Source: Pseudomonadota bacterium (GTDB lineage Bacteria; Desulfobacterota; Desulfovibrionia; Desulfovibrionales; Desulfovibrionaceae). From it: 5,568 nt of DNA. The translations under genes were made by a program, and so were the position numbers. The stretch is taken from positions 1 to 5,568 of the forward strand of contig JAEXGX010000288.1 of assembly GCA_023450535.1 (NCBI GenBank), written 5' to 3'. Positions 4,955 through 5,568 of this stretch are shown piece by piece (the first letter of the stretch is position 1; each line of letters starts with the position of its first letter). Under the pieces are notes generated by a model. That model had not been told where the DNA came from. It did no database searches and saw nothing but the letters and a program-made list of their open reading frames with translations.

Positions 4955-5568
4955 TCATTTGGACGTTTTTGGCTTATTGATATCCCCTATGACTGAAAAA
5001 GCCTGAAGAACCTGAATTCCTCTTTTTCTGGACTCGGCGTTGCCAGTCTTCCATGGCTCAATTTCCCACCATCTCTGGATGTCGGGATGAATGATTTCCG
5101 TTTTGGACAAATCTCTGCCCGCCAAGCCGGGATAATCCAAGCCGTAACGGTACGCACGATGAATAAGATTCATCATGTAGCTTTCGGGATAGGCATCTGT
5201 ACGTCCGGTTTTATACATAGCGTGAGTATCATCCAGGAAGGGCGTTATTTCACCACCTTTCAGCCAGGGGCTGATAAATTCCCAAACAACTCTCGGTTCG
5301 GGCTCTCCTGTAACTTCAAAGAGTTGTCCTCCTGCGGTTGCGCAGATCATGGTATTTCCGTTAGGAAGGCGCTGAGCTCCGCTCTGCATGGGGGAATGGA
5401 AATTCAGGGCTCTGCGTGCTTCAAATTTCCATACGATCTTGCCGGATTCTCTGTTTATTTCTAAAACTCGAGAACGTTGTCCCTGGGGTCTTCCCCATCC
5501 GTTGTCAAAAACCAGGATATTTCCGTTTTCAAGCCAGCTTGCATTGTGTGGCCCCCAAAGTTGCTGAT
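4955..5568 (-). CDS. Arylsulfotransferase-like beta-propeller protein (partial, C-terminal 203 codons)
   Basis: The gene enters from the right edge and ends with TGA at 4955-4957. The frame stays open across all 203 visible codons. The visible part reads WGPHNASWLENGNILVFDNG, then SRVLEINRESGKIVWKFEA, then FHSPMQSGAQRLPNGNTMIC and GGQLFEVTGEPEPRVVWEF. These are successive beta-propeller blades with 'LPNGN' and 'G..VW.F' repeats, typical of the ASST/Arylsulfotran families and their quinoprotein-like relatives. Such enzymes move a sulfuryl group from an aryl sulfate to a phenolic acceptor and usually act in the periplasm; any signal peptide would be outside the window. His residues in PHN and FHS are candidates for the active-site region, but I cannot map the E. 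coli ASST catalytic His with certainty. The last 80 residues (YMMNLIHRAYRYG, WWEIEPWKTGN) form a C-terminal extension rather than blades. It is followed after 16 bases by the DASS permease, so co-transcription is likely. A PQQ-like propeller protein of other function is the main alternative. Confidence 0.8.
   Translation of the reverse strand, partial: QQLWGPHNASWLENGNILVFDNGWGRPQGQRSRVLEINRESGKIVWKFEARRALNFHSPMQSGAQRLPNGNTMICATAGGQLFEVTGEPEPRVVWEFISPWLKGGEITPFLDDTHAMYKTGRTDAYPESYMMNLIHRAYRYGLDYPGLAGRDLSKTEIIHPDIQRWWEIEPWKTGNAESRKRGIQVLQAFSVIGDINKPKTSK

Noticed and set aside
1..5568. CRISPR array, tRNA, rRNA or riboswitch
   Set aside because: No regularly spaced direct repeats, tRNA-like cloverleaf or known riboswitch core was seen on either strand.

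Overview
This window reads as a piece of a Gram-negative bacterial chromosome. All five recognisable protein genes lie on the minus strand, so genes are described from high to low coordinates. The operon pairing NfeD with a paraslipin, the UvrB sequence and the mixed GC content would fit a host-associated member of the Desulfovibrionaceae or another proteobacterium. That placement is an impression from protein style, not a database result.

Region A (5568 down to 3448) is a two-gene unit. It holds the C-terminal part of an arylsulfotransferase-like beta-propeller protein (cut by the right window edge), followed 16 bases later by a complete divalent-anion:Na+ symporter (DASS/SLC13) family permease. 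A 12-bp perfect hairpin at 3388-3427 probably ends this transcript. The pair looks like a metabolic module in which an extracytoplasmic enzyme acts on an organic sulfate or related anion and the permease moves a related anion. The transporter carries Ile in place of Thr in both of its SNT substrate-binding motifs, so a plain C4-dicarboxylate substrate is doubtful.

Region B (3447 down to 2792) holds no convincing gene. Its main content is a 384-bp miniature insertion element (2973-3356). The element has about 24-bp terminal inverted repeats and a perfect 8-bp (possibly 9-bp) target-site duplication, TTTTTAAA(T). Its GC-rich core is full of hairpins and has no transposase gene. It sits between the terminator of region A and the start of region C.

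Region C (2791 down to 1) is an apparent operon, nfeD-like -> qmcA-like -> uvrB. NfeD and the SPFH protein are a classic membrane pair. uvrB follows qmcA by only 5 bases, lacks an evident Shine-Dalgarno sequence, and runs off the left edge after about 401 codons.

Hand counts on single 60-base lines give about 60-62% GC in uvrB and qmcA against 45-48% in the transporter, so the region A module may be accessory DNA. The main novelty in the window is the miniature element at the boundary. The unusual DASS motifs and the sulfotransferase/permease pairing come next.
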